Below are positions 41,740 through 51,274 of a stretch of 64,000 nt of DNA, one piece after another (within the stretch, counting starts at the first letter, position 1; every line of letters starts with the position of its first letter). Source of the stretch: Haloterrigena sp. KLK7 (GTDB taxonomy: Archaea; Halobacteriota; Halobacteria; Halobacteriales; Natrialbaceae); NCBI RefSeq assembly GCF_037914945.1, contig NZ_CP149788.1, positions 310,001 to 374,000 of the forward strand, written 5' to 3'. Both the position numbers and the translations under genes were made by a program. A model generated the notes under the pieces. That model did no database searches, was not told the DNA's origin, and saw only the letters and a program-made list of their open reading frames with translations.

Positions 41740-42380
41740 TCAGCTACCCACCGCTGAAACGGTGGGCTTGCCAGTGGACTCGCGTTCTGCCGATACAAAC
41801 GTATCGGACGCCACTTCAGTAGCGTTCACGGTCATCGTCCCTGACTTCAGGGCGTACTGACAGAACGCCCCTCCAGCAGGAGACTTCTGCCCCCGCTGGA
41901 GTTTCAACGCTAGCTTCCGCGCCACGTTCTTCGCGGCGTTGTAGTCCGCATTTGCCGTATACTCACAGTCGAGGCACTCGAAGTGTTGGTCGTCGCGGTT
42001 CTCCTCCAGCGTACACCCGCACTTCGAACACTGCTGGCTCGTGTACTGCGGGTTCACAGTCTCCACGACGAGACCACACTCTTCTGCCTTGTACTCGACC
42101 ATTGTCTGAAGAGCGTTGAACGCCCACTGCTGGAACTTCTTCCCGTCGTTGATACGCTCTCGAATCCGCTCCAAGTTCTCGAACGCGATGTGTGTACACC
42201 CGTGTCGGCGGGCTTCTTCTACGATAGTCTTAGAACACTGATGGAGGTAGTCTCGACTCCACTGCCCGAATCTGTCCCCGATGCGGTGGTAGGTTAAGTG
42301 GGCGCTCCGCGTGCCGGTTTGCTGGAGGCTGGCGCGGCGTTTCTCGAACGCGCGGCGTTTGTGATATGAGGGTACTCTGG
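41740..42380 (-). pseudogene. N-terminally truncated TnpB-type protein (IS200/IS605 group)
   Basis: The open frame continues upstream of the first ATG to near 42430 and includes YHKRRAFEKRRASLQQTGTR SAHLTYHRIGDRFGQWSRDY, HGCTHIAFENLERIRERIND (RuvC glutamate), the zinc finger CSKCGCTLEENRDDQHFECL DCEYTANADYNAAKN with the last RuvC aspartate. The N-terminal half with the first RuvC aspartate is absent, so it is a dead TnpB. Its 3' end keeps the terminal hairpin at 41747-41766. Confidence 0.85.
41747..41766. repeat. Right-end hairpin of the truncated IS605-type element
   Basis: CCCACCG (41747-41753) and CGGTGGG (41760-41766) form a 7-bp stem at the 3' end of the broken tnpB, like the hairpin at 43044-43063 of the intact copy. 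Confidence 0.7.
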
Positions 42381-42469
42381 ATCGAAGAGAAAACGGTACC
42401 AGCCGCTTGACGTCACAGGCAGTCGTGATTGGCTAGCGCGACACGCTGACGATGTAAGCCGGGGCGTCC

Positions 42470-42730
42470 CTACGACTCGATCTTGTCGACGATATCTCGA
42501 GCCTCCTCTTCGGCCTTGTCTTCGCCGACGCTTTTCTTGATGAGAACGGACTCCACCTTCCAGTCATCACTATCATCTTCCTGTCCCATTCGCACTTCAC
42601 TCCCCTCTGAAACCGAGTGGGCAGGATCCTCTGCCCAATCAGGCGTCCGAATTTCGTCGAATTGGTCCGGATCTCTAAATCGGACGTGGATATAGTCCTC
42701 TTCTGTCTCTACCTTGTTGACTCCAACCAT
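42470..42730 (-). CDS. Small acidic hypothetical protein, 86 aa
   Basis: The ATG at 42730 (MVGVNKVETEEDYIHVRFRD PDQFDEIRTPDWAEDP) is chosen because the upstream extension is unlike the rest. The protein is a small beta-rich domain ending in an acidic helix (KAEEEARDIVDKIES). The first half has the look of haloarchaeal proteins that bind a phosphate or nucleotide, but no family is recognised. It lies between two TnpB genes. Confidence 0.55.
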   Translation of the reverse strand: MVGVNKVETEEDYIHVRFRDPDQFDEIRTPDWAEDPAHSVSEGSEVRMGQEDDSDDWKVESVLIKKSVGEDKAEEEARDIVDKIES

Positions 42731-42829
42731 GCTTAATCCTATCATTTGAACGATAATGAGAGGGACGGCAGTATTAGCAAGGTATGATCTTCCCATAGAG
42801 TGCTTTACACGATATTTATTTCAGATGGG

Positions 42830-43033
42830 TTATAATTTCTTCTGCTCTCTCTTTTCCAGAGCACTCGCATCGTTACTGAGAATGCGAAAATTGGGATCTT
42901 CGCATCTGCAACCTGATTTCTTGGCTGAACCGATTAATCGTATCTCCCCATCACTCCTGATACGTGCTGGATGAATACTGCCACAGTTGTCACACACTGC
43001 TGCTGCTCGCTGTTTTCCCTCCTCAATAGTCAT
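42830..43033 (-). CDS. Small zinc-ribbon protein, 67 aa
   Basis: Two cysteine pairs, VCDNCGSIHPARI and GCRCEDPNF, form a probable zinc ribbon. The rest is a basic C-terminal helix (ALEKREQKKL). The start is only a few bases beyond the stop and right-end hairpin of the intact tnpB, so the element has inserted immediately upstream of, or into the leader of, this gene. Confidence 0.6.
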   Translation of the reverse strand: MTIEEGKQRAAAVCDNCGSIHPARIRSDGEIRLIGSAKKSGCRCEDPNFRILSNDASALEKREQKKL

Positions 43034-43040
43034 CGGTCAT

Positions 43041-44291
<1,251 letters not shown>

Positions 44292-44394
44292 GACAGACTC
44301 ACATTGAGACTGGTTATTTAAATTAGCAACGATTATTTCAGGAGTCGGATTTGCTGGTATCGGCGGACTATGGCATAGAGTTTACGCGCTTCCT

Positions 44395-44414
44395 CCCACC
44401 CCTAAAGGGGTGGG
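44395..44414. repeat. Left-end hairpin of the IS1341-type element
   Basis: CCCACCCC (44395-44402), loop TAAA, GGGGTGGG (44407-44414). Confidence 0.65.
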
Positions 44415-44463
44415 CTTCCGCGCTGTACTGCTGTGAGAAGCAAGACCCGCCTGAATCCTGGTC

Positions 44464-44871
44464 CTACGATGTGGTTTCAGTGGGTTCGTGACCGGGAAGG
44501 CAGATGAGATTCTCCCGACCCACAGAGATCTTCGTTATCTCTCCGTCGTCTTCCAGGTCCGACAGCAGGCGACTGACCTTGGCTTTTGACCAGTCAACTG
44601 TATCGACGATTTCGGACTGTTTCATCTGTCCCCCGTTCTCCTGCAGCAGTCTGTAGACCCGCTTCTGATCAGAGACTATCTCTGTCTGGCGATGTGCTGA
44701 CTCGATAGTACTGGTCTCCCTGAGCCCGAATCGATCCCTCACGAAAAGAACGCCGAGAACCATGAGAACGCCGATCCCAAGTACTGGTATAAGATCATCC
44801 GCGATCCACGCGAAAGATACTGTAACGTCGCCTGTTCCAAACCTCTCGAAAACGATATCTGTTCTGAACAT
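44464..44871 (-). CDS. Membrane-anchored winged-helix regulator, 135 aa
   Basis: The ATG at 44871 (MFRTDIVFERFGTGDV) is chosen. A single hydrophobic span (DDLIPVLGIGVLMVLGVLFV) is followed by a linker and a C-terminal winged helix: VYRLLQENGGQMKQSEIVDT VDWSKAKVSRLLSDLEDDGE ITKISVGRENLICLPGHEP. This order is typical of the haloarchaeal membrane-bound MarR-like regulators (DUF7343-like). It may transmit a membrane or surface signal to nearby genes; the target is not evident. Confidence 0.82.
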   Translation of the reverse strand: MFRTDIVFERFGTGDVTVSFAWIADDLIPVLGIGVLMVLGVLFVRDRFGLRETSTIESAHRQTEIVSDQKRVYRLLQENGGQMKQSEIVDTVDWSKAKVSRLLSDLEDDGEITKISVGRENLICLPGHEPTETTS

Positions 44872-45171
44872 GTGATATGTCCTTCCTGAGACTCGGTTTC
44901 CGGTCGATACATGTGTTTGCACCATCCGCTAATACGCGGCCAGTGCACATCTTTTCCCGATCTCGCCTCTCAGGCCAGAATCTATGATACCAGACCATAT
45001 ATATCTATTAAATGCTAAATAGCGTAGAGTATCATCTCTCGTGGTATATTCACATGAGGTCCGTCCCACACTTGCAATCGACGGACTCCCCTGGCCGCAA
45101 CCGACCTTGATCGCCGCCGCTTCGAAACCAGAGAGTTGAGGATCGAATCGCGAAGCAACCCACTGGCTCGT
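44872..45171. other. Spacer with AT-rich promoter-like part
   Basis: No gene. An AT-rich stretch (CATATATATCTATTAAATGC, about 44995-45015) could be the promoter region of the membrane-anchored regulator. Confidence 0.4.
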
Positions 45172-45513
45172 CTACTGCAGCCAACTGACGATCCAGATCA
45201 GGACTCCCGCTCCGATTAAGAGCAGCCCTGCGGTCGAGGTAATCGGTTCCGGGAACAGGAAGAGAACGATCCCAGCGGCGACGAGCAGCGTTCCGAGCCC
45301 GTACTTCGCTTTCGCCTGGTCGAACCAACTCCCCGAACCGTCCGTTATCGGTTCCGTTGAACCGCCTCTTACTCGATCCGTCCGACTCCCTGAATCGTCC
45401 GTCGGTGGCTCCGTTGAGCCGCCGCGCACTCGATCCAATAACCCGCCCGACTCGTCCTCAGTCTCCCCTCTTGATTGTCTCCGTCGCATAGATAATGCAT
45501 ACATATGAACCAA
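45172..45513 (-). CDS. Small two-span membrane protein with internal repeat, 113 aa or shorter
   Basis: The N-terminal half has a duplicated stretch (DRVRGGSTEPPTDDSGSRT and DRVRGGSTEPITDGSGSWF). The C-terminal half contains two hydrophobic spans (LGTLLVAAGIVLFLFPEPIT and AGLLLIGAGVLIWIVSWL), a frequent haloarchaeal small membrane-protein layout. Start is uncertain: several ATGs lie in the first 10 codons (MVHMYALSM). Confidence 0.6.
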   Translation of the reverse strand: MVHMYALSMRRRQSRGETEDESGGLLDRVRGGSTEPPTDDSGSRTDRVRGGSTEPITDGSGSWFDQAKAKYGLGTLLVAAGIVLFLFPEPITSTAGLLLIGAGVLIWIVSWLQ

Positions 45514-45932
45514 GAATAGCAGACCGCCTTCCAGCGCCGGCCATTGAACTCCTATCCGGGAGAGACGACTCCACCGAAGCGAAGACCCGATTCAGAGGCT
45601 AACAGATGACGCGAACAAGATGGATATCAGTCCATCCAACTATGGTCTGCTCGCGTACCTTCTCTTCCTCCTTAGCGCTTTGCAGAACGGCGCGGCGGTC
45701 CTCGCCGCCGACCGTCACGTCGATCAGGGAGGGGAGTCGTATACACGTCGTAGTCCCACAGATCGTGGGGTAAAATTTGATTCCGTCACTTGTCTTCTCC
45801 GCTCTCTGGATCGACAGCGACGATCGAATTCGAGTCCCCTGGGTTTAGCCAGGATCGGAGATCGACGGAAACGCACCGACGCGAACGGATGCCCCGAGTG
45901 AAAGAGGGCTGCCGGTTCGGAGAGGATCACTG
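45514..45932. other. Uncertain stretch
   Basis: A plus-strand frame at 45620 begins MDISPSNYGLLAYLLFLLSA LQNGAAVLAADRHV, a plausible single membrane span, but continues as arginine-rich sequence and is probably a remnant. Nothing else is recognised in these 420 bp. Confidence 0.3.
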
Positions 45933-46040
45933 ATGCGCCCGCGAGTTACCGACGGCGAACGCGAGCAGATCGAACTCGAGACATTCGAGATCGCTCGAGC
46001 GCGTGCAACGTATGTTCCTGAAGAGGTGCGCGATGAGTAG
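45933..46040 (+). CDS. 35-aa protein, first of three overlapping tiny genes
   Basis: The frame reads MRPRVTDGEREQIELETFEI ARARATYVPEEVRDE and its stop overlaps the ATG of the next gene by 8 nt. Overlap and typical composition support it. It is a single amphipathic helix with no known family, possibly a partner of the zinc-finger protein that follows. Confidence 0.5.
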   Translation: MRPRVTDGEREQIELETFEIARARATYVPEEVRDE

Positions 46041-46182
46041 CAACTGCCGGAATTGCGGCGCACATCCTTCAGATCGGTACATTCGTGTGTTCGGGGATAC
46101 CGATGGTATCTTGTACGCCTGCTCGGAGTGTCGTGATCAGCGGTTGATGTACCACGGCGCAGGGGTCGTCCCAGAGATCTGA
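46033..46182 (+). CDS. 49-aa zinc-finger protein
   Basis: Two CxxC pairs, NCRNCGAHPSDRYIRVFGDT and YACSECRDQRLMYHGAGV, make a classical haloarchaeal one-domain zinc finger (DUF7563-like). Such mini-proteins are abundant in this group and many affect growth or surface phenotypes. The ATG overlaps the end of the 35-aa gene; the 63-aa gene follows after 2 bp. Confidence 0.7.
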   Translation: MSSNCRNCGAHPSDRYIRVFGDTDGILYACSECRDQRLMYHGAGVVPEI

Positions 46183-46184
46183 CG

Positions 46185-46376
46185 ATGGTGACGATTCTCT
46201 TGGAGGATGGTGAAGGAGAACGGTTCGACTCGTACCAGCCACCCGGCAACGGCTGGATTCGCTGCCGTTGTTCGGATCCTTCACCGCGCAAGAAACTTTC
46301 CGAGCCGACGGAGTACTACAAGGAATTTGCCGACCGTCGGCGGGAGCTCCGGCACGAGATACCGACCAGTGACTGA
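46185..46376 (+). CDS. 63-aa hypothetical protein, last of the tiny-gene trio
   Basis: The protein starts MVTILLEDGEGERFDSYQPP GNGWIRCRCSDPSPRKKL and ends with a charged helix (YYKEFADRRRELRHEI). It has an RCRC pair that could complete a metal site with a partner. Spacing of 2 bp to the zinc-finger gene suggests one transcript and linked function. It ends 8 bp before the convergent aldehyde dehydrogenase. Confidence 0.6.
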   Translation: MVTILLEDGEGERFDSYQPPGNGWIRCRCSDPSPRKKLSEPTEYYKEFADRRRELRHEIPTSD

Positions 46377-46384
46377 GTATCCAG

Positions 46385-47845
46385 TTACTCGTCGGATGTG
46401 CCGTCGGATCCGTCGCCGTAGTCGATGTTGACGGTTTTGAGCTGGGTATAGTGATCGATTGCCTGCATTCCCTTCTCGCGGCCGAGCCCGCTCTTCTTGT
46501 AGCCGCCGAAGGGTGTCTGCGGGTACGAGCCGGAGTACTGATTGACCATTACGCTACCGGCCTCGATTTCGTTCGCAACGCGGTGGCCACGTCCGAGATC
46601 GTTCGTCCAGACCGTCGCGTAGAGGCCAAACTCAGTGTCGTTGGCCCGCCGAATCGCCTCCCGTTCGTCCGAAAACTCGTAGAGGGCGATGACCGGACCG
46701 AATACCTCCTCACAAGAGATTGGTGCGTCGTCGTCGGCCCCTTCGATTACCGTCGGCTCGTAGAAGTACCCTTCACGGTCAGGTACCGCTCCACCGGTCA
46801 GTGCGCTCGCACCGTTCTCGAGGGCGTCGTCGACGTACCCTCGTACCTTTTCGAGACCGTCGTCGGAGACGAGGGGGCCGAGATCGGGATCTTCAATTCC
46901 CGGCCCGATCGAAATCGATTCGACGGCTTCGCGGAGTGCTTCGCGGAATTCGTCATAGCAGCCCTGATGGACGAAGATCCGCGTCGTCGCGAAACAGACC
47001 TGCCCACTCATCAGCGTCAGCGCCTTCATCGCCCCCTCGACGGCGTCTTCGAGATTAGCATCCTCGAAGACGACTGCCGGACTCTTGCCACCGAGCTCGA
47101 GGGCCGTCGGAACCACGTTGTCGATTGCGGCCTTACCGACGATCTGGCCGGTCGCCACCGAACCAGTGAACGTGATCTCGTCGATTCGCGGATCGGTAGT
47201 GAGCGCGGCACCGGTCGTCTCGCCGTCGCCGGTGACCACGTTGAGAACGCCGTCGGGGATTCCCGCTTCGGTGGCGAGTTCGCCGATCTCCAACAGCCCA
47301 AGCGGGGCTTCCGGTGCAGGTTTGACGACGACTGCGTTTCCGGCTGCGAGCGCAGGTCCAATCCCACGACAGCAAAGTAGGATCGGAGCGTTCCACGGAA
47401 TGACCTGGGCACTTACCCCGACTGGTTCCTTTCGTGTGAACGCCTGTTGGTCGCCGGGGACAGGAATTGTCTCTCCTTGAATTTTCGTCGTCATGCCCGC
47501 GTAGTACTCGATGTAGTCGGCAGCGCTACCGACGAGTCCTACCGACTGCCCGATCGGCCGACCGGTCTCCAGCGTGACGGTCTTGCTGATCTCGTCGACA
47601 CGTTCCCGAATCGTCTCGGCGAACGCCGACAGGTGCTGGCCCCGTTCGGCTGGGTCCATCGCCGCCCACTCTGGTTGAGCACGTTTTGCGGACGTGATAG
47701 CATCGTCGACGCCTCCTTCGCTGGCCTCGGCGACGGTCGCAATCGGTGAGCCGGTCGCCGGATTCTCGACGTCGAATGTCTCGGCACCGTCTCGAAATTT
47801 CCCGTCGATAAACATTCCATAGTGATCGGATTGCTCCTCTTGCAT
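46385..47845 (-). CDS. Aldehyde dehydrogenase (ALDH superfamily), 486 aa
   Basis: All active-site landmarks are present: N152 in VIPWNAP, K175 in VVVKPAPEAP, the FTGSVATG nucleotide loop, the general base E250 in TALELGGKSP and the catalytic C284 in MSGQVCFATTR. The C-terminus keeps the PFGGYKKSGLGRE motif. It oxidises an aldehyde to the acid (or acyl) with NAD(P). It is transcribed with the cupin gene upstream, away from the three NMT1-type genes, and probably belongs to the same pathway. Substrate unknown. Confidence 0.92.
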   Translation of the reverse strand: MQEEQSDHYGMFIDGKFRDGAETFDVENPATGSPIATVAEASEGGVDDAITSAKRAQPEWAAMDPAERGQHLSAFAETIRERVDEISKTVTLETGRPIGQSVGLVGSAADYIEYYAGMTTKIQGETIPVPGDQQAFTRKEPVGVSAQVIPWNAPILLCCRGIGPALAAGNAVVVKPAPEAPLGLLEIGELATEAGIPDGVLNVVTGDGETTGAALTTDPRIDEITFTGSVATGQIVGKAAIDNVVPTALELGGKSPAVVFEDANLEDAVEGAMKALTLMSGQVCFATTRIFVHQGCYDEFREALREAVESISIGPGIEDPDLGPLVSDDGLEKVRGYVDDALENGASALTGGAVPDREGYFYEPTVIEGADDDAPISCEEVFGPVIALYEFSDEREAIRRANDTEFGLYATVWTNDLGRGHRVANEIEAGSVMVNQYSGSYPQTPFGGYKKSGLGREKGMQAIDHYTQLKTVNIDYGDGSDGTSDE

Positions 47846-47937
47846 GGGTTGTCAACCCATCCCACTGAACAAAGAACCTTGGCATCCGACCATTCGGACC
47901 GGTGACGCCCACCGGCAGTCGTAACGATGGATTCGCA

Positions 47938-48276
47938 CTACTGTCGCCAGTCGGGGTCTGTCCGCGGTGGTGCGAGGACGCCGAGACCAACCGCGGGCGC
48001 CTCGCTTCGGTTTTCCGCCCCGTGTCGCTCTTGGCTCGGGAACCTGTAGGCGTCCCCTTCCTCGAGGGGGACCTCCGTTCCGTCGACGATCGCCGTCAGC
48101 TGTCCCCGCAGTACGTATCCGATCTGCTCGTGTTCGTGCCGGTGGACCGGCAGCGTCGCGCCCGGTTCGACCCGCCAGTACTTCATGCTCGCTTGCTCGC
48201 CCGTCGAGAGGTCGCCGAGATACACCCCCGGTGCAACTTCCTCGAGATCGACGTCGGCCGTTTCGATGTGGTCCAT
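47938..48276 (-). CDS. Single-domain cupin, 112 aa
   Basis: The start at 48276 (MDHIETADVDLEEVAPGVYL) fits the domain. The two cupin motifs are visible: GATLPVHRHEHEQIGYVLRG (H45, H47 and an acidic ligand) and FPSQERHGAENRS (H85), so a metal-binding small cupin is likely. Such proteins are isomerases, dioxygenase-like enzymes or ligand sensors. It is the first gene of a cupin-ALDH operon and its promoter faces that of the NMT1-type operon. Confidence 0.85.
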   Translation of the reverse strand: MDHIETADVDLEEVAPGVYLGDLSTGEQASMKYWRVEPGATLPVHRHEHEQIGYVLRGQLTAIVDGTEVPLEEGDAYRFPSQERHGAENRSEAPAVGLGVLAPPRTDPDWRQ

Positions 48277-48343
48277 GGTGATGTCCCTCACAGTAAGATG
48301 CGACACTGATCCGGTACGTCAATCTTATTGCACATAACGATGA

Positions 48344-48415
48344 CAGTGTTCCCGATCGACCGTATAAACATTTCCTAGAAACGTTTTATACCACCAGTTA
48401 TCGTCGGGAACACTG
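48344..48415. promoter_or_regulatory. Divergent promoter bracketed by a perfect 12-bp inverted repeat
   Basis: CAGTGTTCCCGA (48344-48355) returns inverted as TCGGGAACACTG (48404-48415), the second copy ending one base before the ATG at 48417. Between them lie TATA-like sequences for both directions: TTTATACGG on the minus strand and GTTTTATACC (about 48383-48392) for the plus-strand operon, 27 nt from its ATG. The arrangement suggests two binding sites of one regulator controlling both operons. Confidence 0.7.
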
Positions 48416-48416
48416 C

Positions 48417-49313
48417 ATGCCAGACAATGACACACTTCGCGTGTTTCACCTCCCCTTCTCGTTCATGTTGCCGCAGCGAGTCGCGGCCGAGCGGGGGTAC
48501 TTCGCGGAGCACGGACTCGATGTCGAACTGATCGAGCGCGATCGGCGACGCGTCGACTGGAAGTACGTCCCTGGGGACGGAACCCTGACCGGAGACCAAG
48601 ACGTGGATCTGTACCCGGTCTGCAAGTGGGAGAGCCTCCGCCGGACGTGGTCGCTCGAGGACGGTCGGATCGTCGCTCACGGCGCGTTCGCAGACCTTCC
48701 GTACACGTTTCACACGCGACCGGAGACGGATATCGACGGACCGGCCGACCTGGCAAACGTCCCCGTCGCGGTCAATCGGCGGACCGGACAGGAGTACACG
48801 GCGATCCGGGCGCTTGAGGAGCACCTCGAGCCGGACGAAATCGAACTCGAACACCACGGAATGCCGACCAACCGGCTCCGAGCCCTCCGGGACGGTACGG
48901 TCGAGGCCGTGACGCTGCTCGATCCCCACAGCGCGCTCGCGGATGGGCTCGGACTACAGCGAATCTTCGAATTCGAAAATCACGTCGGAATCGTTGGAAC
49001 CGACGGCCTCGACGGCACGGCGTTCGAGGCGTTCATGGATGCCTACGGCCGCGCCGTCGAGGAGATCAACGAGGAGCCGTCCGCGTTCCGTCAGCAGTAC
49101 CTCGAGATGCTCGAGAAGGACCGCGAGGTCGCACCCGACCTCTTCGAGGACGTCGACGTGTTGGCGATCCGCGATTCGGTGACCGTTCCGGAGTACGAAG
49201 TTCCCGAACCCGTCGACTCCGGGGACCTCGAGGGGCACCTCGACTGGATGAAAGAGCGAGAGCTGATCGACGAGGACGCGGAGATCGACACGATCGTCGC
49301 ACCCGTCCGCTAG
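48417..49313 (+). CDS. NMT1/THI5-like binding-fold protein, first of three (298 aa)
   Basis: The sequence LRVFHLPFSFMLPQRVAAER GYFAEHGLDVELIERD is the standard start of NMT1/SsuA-type two-lobe proteins (...xxGYFxxxGLDVE...), followed by lobe-2 segments such as NVPVAVNRRTGQEYTAIRAL and GTVEAVTLLDPHSAL. There is no signal peptide or lipobox, so unlike normal substrate-binding proteins it is cytosolic. Relatives include THI5/NMT1 pyrimidine synthases and 4,5-dihydroxyphthalate-decarboxylase-like enzymes, so an enzymatic or ligand-channelling role is possible. The leaderless start lies right after the inverted repeat. Stop and next start are 4 bp apart. Confidence 0.8.
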   Translation: MPDNDTLRVFHLPFSFMLPQRVAAERGYFAEHGLDVELIERDRRRVDWKYVPGDGTLTGDQDVDLYPVCKWESLRRTWSLEDGRIVAHGAFADLPYTFHTRPETDIDGPADLANVPVAVNRRTGQEYTAIRALEEHLEPDEIELEHHGMPTNRLRALRDGTVEAVTLLDPHSALADGLGLQRIFEFENHVGIVGTDGLDGTAFEAFMDAYGRAVEEINEEPSAFRQQYLEMLEKDREVAPDLFEDVDVLAIRDSVTVPEYEVPEPVDSGDLEGHLDWMKERELIDEDAEIDTIVAPVR

Positions 49314-49317
49314 AGCC

Positions 49318-50304
49318 ATGGATATCGACACTCAGCAGTCGGCACTAGACGAACTGCACGCCGATCCCGGGGAATTGCCCGTAATGCGCGCCCGGTTCGA
49401 GCACAATGGCAGCCCGCGGTACATGCTGTACACGATCAAGCGGTTCGGCTTCGACCGCGACCACGGCTTCCACCTCGACGTGGAACTCGTTTCGGACGAA
49501 CTCGAGGGCGGAATCGAGACGGTCGAGGCAAAGCTCCACGAGGGTGACGCGGATCTGATCGACATCGACTTCATCTCGGCGGCTCGCGAGCGGGTCGACG
49601 GCGCGCCGATCGTCGCGTTTCACCCCTACGGGCGGACCGTCGGCGGTCTCGTCGTTCCCGAGGCGTCGTCGATCGAGGGGCTGTCCGACCTCCGCGACTG
49701 CCGCGTCGGCGTCGTCCGACGGCTGGACAAGAACTGGATCCTCACGCGGGCCGCCTGTCTCGAGTATCACGGCTTCGACCCCGAGGCAGAGGCGACATCG
49801 GTCGAGTCCGGATCGAAGGTCGAACTCACGCGGATGCTGCGCGACGGCGACGTCGACGCTGCACTGCAGTTCTGGCAGATCGTTCCCGAGATCGTCGAGA
49901 CCGGGCCGTACCGCGAGGTGATTCCGATGGCGGATCTGGTCCAGCGGCTCTCCGGCGCCGATCAAACGCTGCCGATCTCGACGTTCCTCACGAGCGAGTC
50001 GTACCTCTCCGAGACTCCCGAGGCCGTTCGCGGCTTCAAGCGAGCGTACGCCGACGCGGTCGAGCGGCTCCGGACCGACGACGAATTGTGGGACGAACTC
50101 GGCGAGCGGATGATGTATGAGGACGATCCCGCGGTCGTCCGCGACGGATGGCGAGAGATGGTCGTCGCCGACTGGGACGCGGAGACGACTGCGGCAATGG
50201 AGCAACTGTTCGACCACCTCCTCGAGGTCGCGGGTCCGGACGCGCTCGGTGTCGACCGCATTCCGGATGACCTGTTCCAACTGGAGGTGCCCCAGCCACA
50301 ATGA
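49318..50304 (+). CDS. NMT1-like binding-fold protein, second of three (328 aa)
   Basis: The fold is recognisable in RYMLYTIKRFGFDRDHGFHL DVELVSDELEGGIETVEAKL, DADLIDIDFISAARERVDGA PIVAFHPYGRTVGGLVV and LRDCRVGVVRRLDKNWILTR A, with the usual hinge and lobe 2. No export signal is present. It is different from both neighbours (not a recent tandem copy). It overlaps the third gene by four bases (ATGA), so synthesis of the proteins is coupled, suggesting a complex. Confidence 0.78.
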   Translation: MDIDTQQSALDELHADPGELPVMRARFEHNGSPRYMLYTIKRFGFDRDHGFHLDVELVSDELEGGIETVEAKLHEGDADLIDIDFISAARERVDGAPIVAFHPYGRTVGGLVVPEASSIEGLSDLRDCRVGVVRRLDKNWILTRAACLEYHGFDPEAEATSVESGSKVELTRMLRDGDVDAALQFWQIVPEIVETGPYREVIPMADLVQRLSGADQTLPISTFLTSESYLSETPEAVRGFKRAYADAVERLRTDDELWDELGERMMYEDDPAVVRDGWREMVVADWDAETTAAMEQLFDHLLEVAGPDALGVDRIPDDLFQLEVPQPQ

Positions 50305-51272
50305 CAACCACGACCATCGACTTTCAGCTCAACTGGGAGCCAAACGGGTTCCAGGCACCGTACTTCTTCGCCCGCGAACGGGGGTTCTACGACGAGGAGG
50401 GGCTCGACGTACGCTTCGTCGAGGGACACGGCTCGCCGTTCGCCGCGGAGCAGGCCGCGAAGGGACGCGCGGAGTTCGCGCTGGCGGGTGCGAGCGCCGT
50501 CCTCTCGGTCCAGAGCCGCGGCCTCGAGCCGCTCGCCGTCGCCGCCGTCACGGGGAAGACGCCGGCGGCGATCTACACGCTGCAGGACGTCTTCGGCGAG
50601 CCCCTCGAGCGTCCGGGTCAACTCGTCGGCCGGACGATCGCCCCCTCGGCGACGAAGACGCGCATCCTGACGGCCCAACTGCTCGAGAACGAGGGGATCC
50701 GGGACGATGTCGAGTTGCTCGAGGTCGACGACCACACCCATCACCGCGTCCAGCACAAGGTGCTCGACGGCGCGGTCGACGCCGCCGTGGGTGTCGTTAC
50801 GAACGGCTACGAACTCGAACGTGAACACGACCGGACGGCCGACGAACTCCCGATCGGAAACCACCTCGATGTCTACGGGATGACGATCGTGAGCGATCCC
50901 GACTTCGCTCGTGCCGAGCCGGAGACGGTCCGCGCGTTCCTGCGCGCGACGGCCCGCGGCTGGGAAGCGGCGACGGCCGACCCGGAGGAGGCGGTCGACC
51001 GCCTCGTCGAGCGCAACGCCACGCTCGAGCGGAACCGGCCCGTCGAGGAGCGGAAGTTCCGGACCGCCGCGACTGAACTCCAGTTTACCGATCGGGTCCG
51101 CCGGTCCGGCTGGGGGCTCCACGACGGCGACCGGTGGCGGACGCTCGGAGAGACCCTCGCCGAGACGGATCTGCTCGAGGGAGAGATCGATCCGGACGCG
51201 GTCTGGACCAATGAGTTCGTCGACACCGACGCGGACGTCGTCCGAAACTACGTGGATCGAGTGGGTGCCTGA
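50301..51272 (+). CDS. NMT1/THI5-like binding-fold protein, third of three (323 aa)
   Basis: This is the most typical family member: TIDFQLNWEPNGFQAPYFFA RERGFYDEEGLDVRFVEGHG SPFAAEQAAKGRAEFALAGA SAVLSVQSRGLEPLAVAAV. The W-x-PN-x-QAPYF...GFYxxEGLDV pattern is shared by THI5-like proteins and ABC-type pyrimidine or sulfonate receptors. There is no N-terminal hydrophobic signal, no lipobox, and no permease or ATPase gene near. The cysteine motif of yeast THI5 is absent, so the HMP-synthase reaction is not expected. It is followed after 2 bp by the VOC gene. Confidence 0.85.
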   Translation: MTTTTIDFQLNWEPNGFQAPYFFARERGFYDEEGLDVRFVEGHGSPFAAEQAAKGRAEFALAGASAVLSVQSRGLEPLAVAAVTGKTPAAIYTLQDVFGEPLERPGQLVGRTIAPSATKTRILTAQLLENEGIRDDVELLEVDDHTHHRVQHKVLDGAVDAAVGVVTNGYELEREHDRTADELPIGNHLDVYGMTIVSDPDFARAEPETVRAFLRATARGWEAATADPEEAVDRLVERNATLERNRPVEERKFRTAATELQFTDRVRRSGWGLHDGDRWRTLGETLAETDLLEGEIDPDAVWTNEFVDTDADVVRNYVDRVGA

Positions 51273-51274
51273 GG

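Noticed and set aside
49345-51122. Long minus-strand frames (320 and 386 codons) under the NMT1-like genes
   Set aside because: They are antisense shadows that arise from GC-rich codon bias. The plus-strand genes have clear family motifs and overlapping operon structure.
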